A DNA stretch of 64,000 nucleotides from Nocardiopsis alkaliphila YIM 80379. GTDB lineage: Bacteria > Actinomycetota > Actinomycetes > Streptosporangiales > Streptosporangiaceae. The position numbers and the translations under genes were made by a program. This document shows, in pieces, positions 61,746 to 64,000 of the stretch. The notes beneath the pieces were generated by a model, which saw only the letters and a list, made by a program, of their open reading frames with translations, searched no databases and was not told the origin of the DNA. Where the stretch lies: contig NZ_ANBD01000103.1 in NCBI RefSeq assembly GCF_000341005.1, forward strand, positions 1 to 64,000, read 5' to 3'. The first letter of the stretch is position 1; every line of letters begins with the position of its first letter.

Positions 61746-63038
61746 ATGACCCGTGTTGGTACCGAGATCGAGATGACCGTCGACGACGTCGCCCACGGAG
61801 GTTGGTGTGTGGGGCGCCACCACGAGCAGGTCGTCTTCGTCCGCCACGCCCTGCCCGGTGAACGCCTGCGGGTCCGTGTCACCGAACAGACCACACGTTT
61901 TCTGCGAGGTGAGGCCATCGAGGTGCTCGACTCCTCACCGGACCGGGTCGAGGCCCCCTGCCCCTACGCCGGTCCCGGTATGTGCGGCGGTTGCGACTGG
62001 CAGCACGCCTCCTTGGACGCCCAGCGTCGTATCAAGGGCAAGGTCGTCGCCGACCAACTGAGCCGGATCGCCGGTATCGACCTGGACGTGGACGTGGAGG
62101 AACTGCCCGGAACCCCCGATGGTCTGGGCTGGCGCACCCGGGTGCGCTTCTCGGTCGATGAGGAGGGCCACGCCGGACTGCGGCGTCATCGCTCCCACGA
62201 GATCGAACCGATCGACCGCTGCCTGATCGCCCACCCCGGCGTATCCGAACTCGGGGTGACGGACGTGCGCTGGGAGGACGTCAAGGACGTGGAGGCGGTC
62301 GCCTCCGCCACTCGCGCCGACCGGGCCATCGTGGTCACCCCCACCACGGCCAAGCTCGCCGCACTGCCCGAACTGAAGGCCTCCAGCGCGGTACTGCGTC
62401 GCTTCAAGGGCGGACGGGTGCAGTCGGTCCGCGGCCGTAAGGGTGTACGCGAGGACGTGGCCGGACGCGAGTACCGGGTCGGCGCCGGCGGATTCTGGCA
62501 GGTCCACCCGGCCGCCGCCGAGACCCTGAGCGGCGCAGTCTTGGACGCCTTGGAGCCCAAGCCGGGCGAGACCGCCTTGGACCTGTACTGCGGTGCGGGC
62601 CTGTTCACCGGGGCGCTCGCCGACGCGGTCGGTCCCCAGGGCCGTGTGATGGGCGTGGAGAACGGGGCCACCGCCGTCCGTGACGCCCAGTACAACCTCA
62701 AGGACCTGCCCCAGGTGCGGATCGAACGCGCCGACGTGGCCAAGCAGATGCGCGAATGGGCCGACGTACGCGCCGACGTGGTCGCCTTGGACCCGCCGCG
62801 CGCCGGCGCGGGCAAGGAGGTCGTGCGCAAGGTGGCGGGCATGAAGCCGCGCCGGATCGCCTACGTCTCCTGTGACCCCGCCACGCTCGCCCGTGACCTG
62901 GCCGAGTTCGACCGTGCCGGCTACCGGTTGGCGGGGTTGCGCGCCTTCGACGCCTTCCCGATGACCCACCACGTGGAGTTCCTGGCCATGCTGGAACCGG
63001 TCAGGCTCGCCCGCCGGCACCGCGAAGAGCAGGACTGA
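61746..63038 (+). CDS. TrmA/RumA-family RNA uracil-5 methyltransferase
   Basis: 430 aa. N-terminal TRAM domain (EIEMTVDDVAHGGWCVGRHHEQVVFVRHALPGERLRVRVTEQ), cysteine cluster CPYAGPGMCGGCDW for a probable 4Fe-4S centre, then the SAM-dependent methyltransferase (ALDLYCGAGLFTGALADAVG, VVALDPPRAGAGKEVV) and the catalytic cysteine in IAYVSCDPATLARDL. Methylates uracil in rRNA or tRNA. ATG 61746 is placed after GAAGGACAC. A conserved actinobacterial neighbour of trkA and DUF3159. Confidence 0.9.
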   Translation: MTRVGTEIEMTVDDVAHGGWCVGRHHEQVVFVRHALPGERLRVRVTEQTTRFLRGEAIEVLDSSPDRVEAPCPYAGPGMCGGCDWQHASLDAQRRIKGKVVADQLSRIAGIDLDVDVEELPGTPDGLGWRTRVRFSVDEEGHAGLRRHRSHEIEPIDRCLIAHPGVSELGVTDVRWEDVKDVEAVASATRADRAIVVTPTTAKLAALPELKASSAVLRRFKGGRVQSVRGRKGVREDVAGREYRVGAGGFWQVHPAAAETLSGAVLDALEPKPGETALDLYCGAGLFTGALADAVGPQGRVMGVENGATAVRDAQYNLKDLPQVRIERADVAKQMREWADVRADVVALDPPRAGAGKEVVRKVAGMKPRRIAYVSCDPATLARDLAEFDRAGYRLAGLRAFDAFPMTHHVEFLAMLEPVRLARRHREEQD

Positions 63039-63043
63039 GCGCA

Positions 63044-63110
63044 CGTACGCCGCCGACCCCTTGTCCGGGTCGGCGTACGAGCCGGAGCGGTCTTTCCAAG
63101 ACTGCTCCGG
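63044..63110. terminator. tandem bidirectional terminators
   Basis: First hairpin: CGTACGCC.GCCGACCC (63044-63059) with GGGTCGGCGTACG (63067-63079). Second: CCGGAGC-g-GTCTT (63082-63094) with AAGAC-t-GCTCCGG (63098-63110), a 3-nt loop and only one mismatch. They separate two convergent genes. Confidence 0.75.
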
Positions 63111-63158
63111 TGACGTCGCGGGCCGCGTCGAAGGCGTTCTCGCGGGGGGAGGGGGCGA

Positions 63159-64000
63159 TCATCCGGCTCGCCCGCGCCCGGTGGGCGCCTTCAGCACGGC
63201 CAGGCCCAGGGCGAGCACGACCAACCCGGACCAGGACACCAACGGCAGCCGTTCCCCCACCAAGGCCACGCCCAACAGCGCAGCCACGGCGGGTTCGGCC
63301 AGACTCAGGGTGGTGGCGGTGGAGGCGGAGGTGTGCCGCAGACCGTTCCCGAACAGCCAGTAGGCCAAGAACACGGTGAACAGTGCCAGATGTAGGGCGA
63401 CCAAGGCGCCGTTGACCGTCGCCAGCCAGGCCACCCCGGTGCACAGGAGCAACGGAAGCACGAACAGGCCACCGCCCGCGAACATCGTGCCCATCACCGC
63501 GCCCGAAGGGTGCCCGCGCCGGATCAGACGCTCGGCGATGATCGCGTACAGCGAGTAGGAGAATCCGGCGACCAAGGCCAGAGCCACCCCCAGCGGGTGT
63601 ACGGGGGCCGGTGTGCCGACCAGGTCGGGGCCCAAGACCAACACGGCGCAACCGAGTACGGCGGCGACGGTGGCCACCGCCCAACGTCCGCTGGGCCTGA
63701 CCCGTTCCAGACCCCAGACCAGCAGTCCCGCGAACACCGGGGCACTGCCCAAGGTGATCACGGTGCCCACCGCGACCCCGGCGTGGGCGACGGCCGGATA
63801 GAAGGACAGGGGGTAACCGGCGACCGCCAGGGCACCCAGGATCAGGGCCGATCGGGTACGCCCATCGGACCGTGCGATCAGGGCGGTGGAGCCCCGTCCC
63901 ACGAGGAACAGCAGGATTCCGCCCAGAACCAGCCCGGCCGAACCGGTGGCGGCGGGGTGGGCGCTGTCGGGTGCGAAGGACGCGGCGGTACCGGTGGTGC
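63159..64000 (-). CDS. EamA/DMT-family transporter, N-terminus beyond window
   Basis: The frame is open to the right edge, so the first residues are missing; 280 codons are present. Visible repeated membrane segments include LVLGGILLFLVGR, SALILGALAVAGYPLSFYPAVAHAGVAVGTVITLGSAPVFAGLLVWGLERVRPS and SYSLYAIIAERLIRRGHPSGAVMGTMFAG. LAEPAVAALLGVALVGERLPLVSWSGLVVLALGLAVL closes the second EamA half. Probably exports or imports a small metabolite. The TTxLSLAEPAVAALLG motif is typical of RhaT/EamA exporters. Confidence 0.88.
   Translation of the reverse strand, partial: TTGTAASFAPDSAHPAATGSAGLVLGGILLFLVGRGSTALIARSDGRTRSALILGALAVAGYPLSFYPAVAHAGVAVGTVITLGSAPVFAGLLVWGLERVRPSGRWAVATVAAVLGCAVLVLGPDLVGTPAPVHPLGVALALVAGFSYSLYAIIAERLIRRGHPSGAVMGTMFAGGGLFVLPLLLCTGVAWLATVNGALVALHLALFTVFLAYWLFGNGLRHTSASTATTLSLAEPAVAALLGVALVGERLPLVSWSGLVVLALGLAVLKAPTGRGRAG

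Noticed and set aside
1-64000. tRNA genes, CRISPR arrays, prophage or integrase attachment sites
   Set aside because: No T-loop plus acceptor-stem pair, no regularly spaced short repeats with unique spacers, and no integrase gene were seen.

Overview
The window looks like an actinobacterial chromosome from the Nocardiopsaceae (Nocardiopsis/Thermobifida relatives). The DNA is very GC-rich, with GTG and TTG starts and ATGA/GTGA stop-start overlaps. It carries SepH, DUF4193, DUF4235, DUF3710 and DUF3159 proteins, a Streptomyces-style gas vesicle operon, a serpin of the kind known from Thermobifida, and a CelR/CebR-type operator in front of a secreted LPMO. The assignment is inferred from gene content; no 16S gene is present.

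Layout. 1-7.7 kb: a scramblase-like protein running off the left edge, a carboxylesterase behind a 17-bp dyad, a small (p)ppGpp synthetase, a PaoABC-type molybdenum aldehyde dehydrogenase operon and a secreted AA10 LPMO. 7.8-13.0 kb: a gas vesicle operon read leftwards (O-A-F-G-Y-Z-J-x-S-K), in which the slot normally held by gvpL contains only a 71-codon ORF. 13.3-23.8 kb: tex, an ArsR/MFS pair with a triple overlapping operator, nfo, an alpha/beta hydrolase, and the conserved Nif3 / zinc-ribbon / phosphatase / rnpB block, in which the phosphatase lacks its usual RNase HI domain. 23.6-29.4 kb: a tiny membrane protein, a SulP-carbonic anhydrase fusion, a long disordered repeat-containing membrane protein and a PEBP lipoprotein.

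29.7-38.6 kb: a large AfsR/SARP-type regulator broken by a complete IS982-like element and also carrying an in-frame TAA, followed by a DrrAB-type ABC exporter and a pair of bacterial PH-domain membrane proteins. 38.7-47.6 kb: sepH, a membrane protein with a proline-rich outer tail, an aldonolactone oxidase divergent from an actinobacterial (iron-sulfur type) ferrochelatase, an S9 peptidase, an inositol monophosphatase and a 54-aa conserved protein. 48.0-50.2 kb: a two-component system preceded by a highly structured leader that ends in a hairpin plus six Ts just before the response regulator start. 50.8-64 kb: DUF4193 and DUF4235 proteins, valS, dut, DUF3710, a PIG-L deacetylase, a membrane-anchored hydrolase, a serpin, DUF3159, two TrkA-type K+ regulators, a TrmA/RumA-type RNA methyltransferase and an EamA transporter cut by the right edge.

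Most of this is core chromosome. The parts most worth following up are the structured leader of the two-component system, the gvpL-less gas vesicle operon, the doubly broken SARP regulator, the SulP-carbonic anhydrase with a replaced catalytic-dyad arginine, and several well-placed palindromic operators with no assigned regulator.
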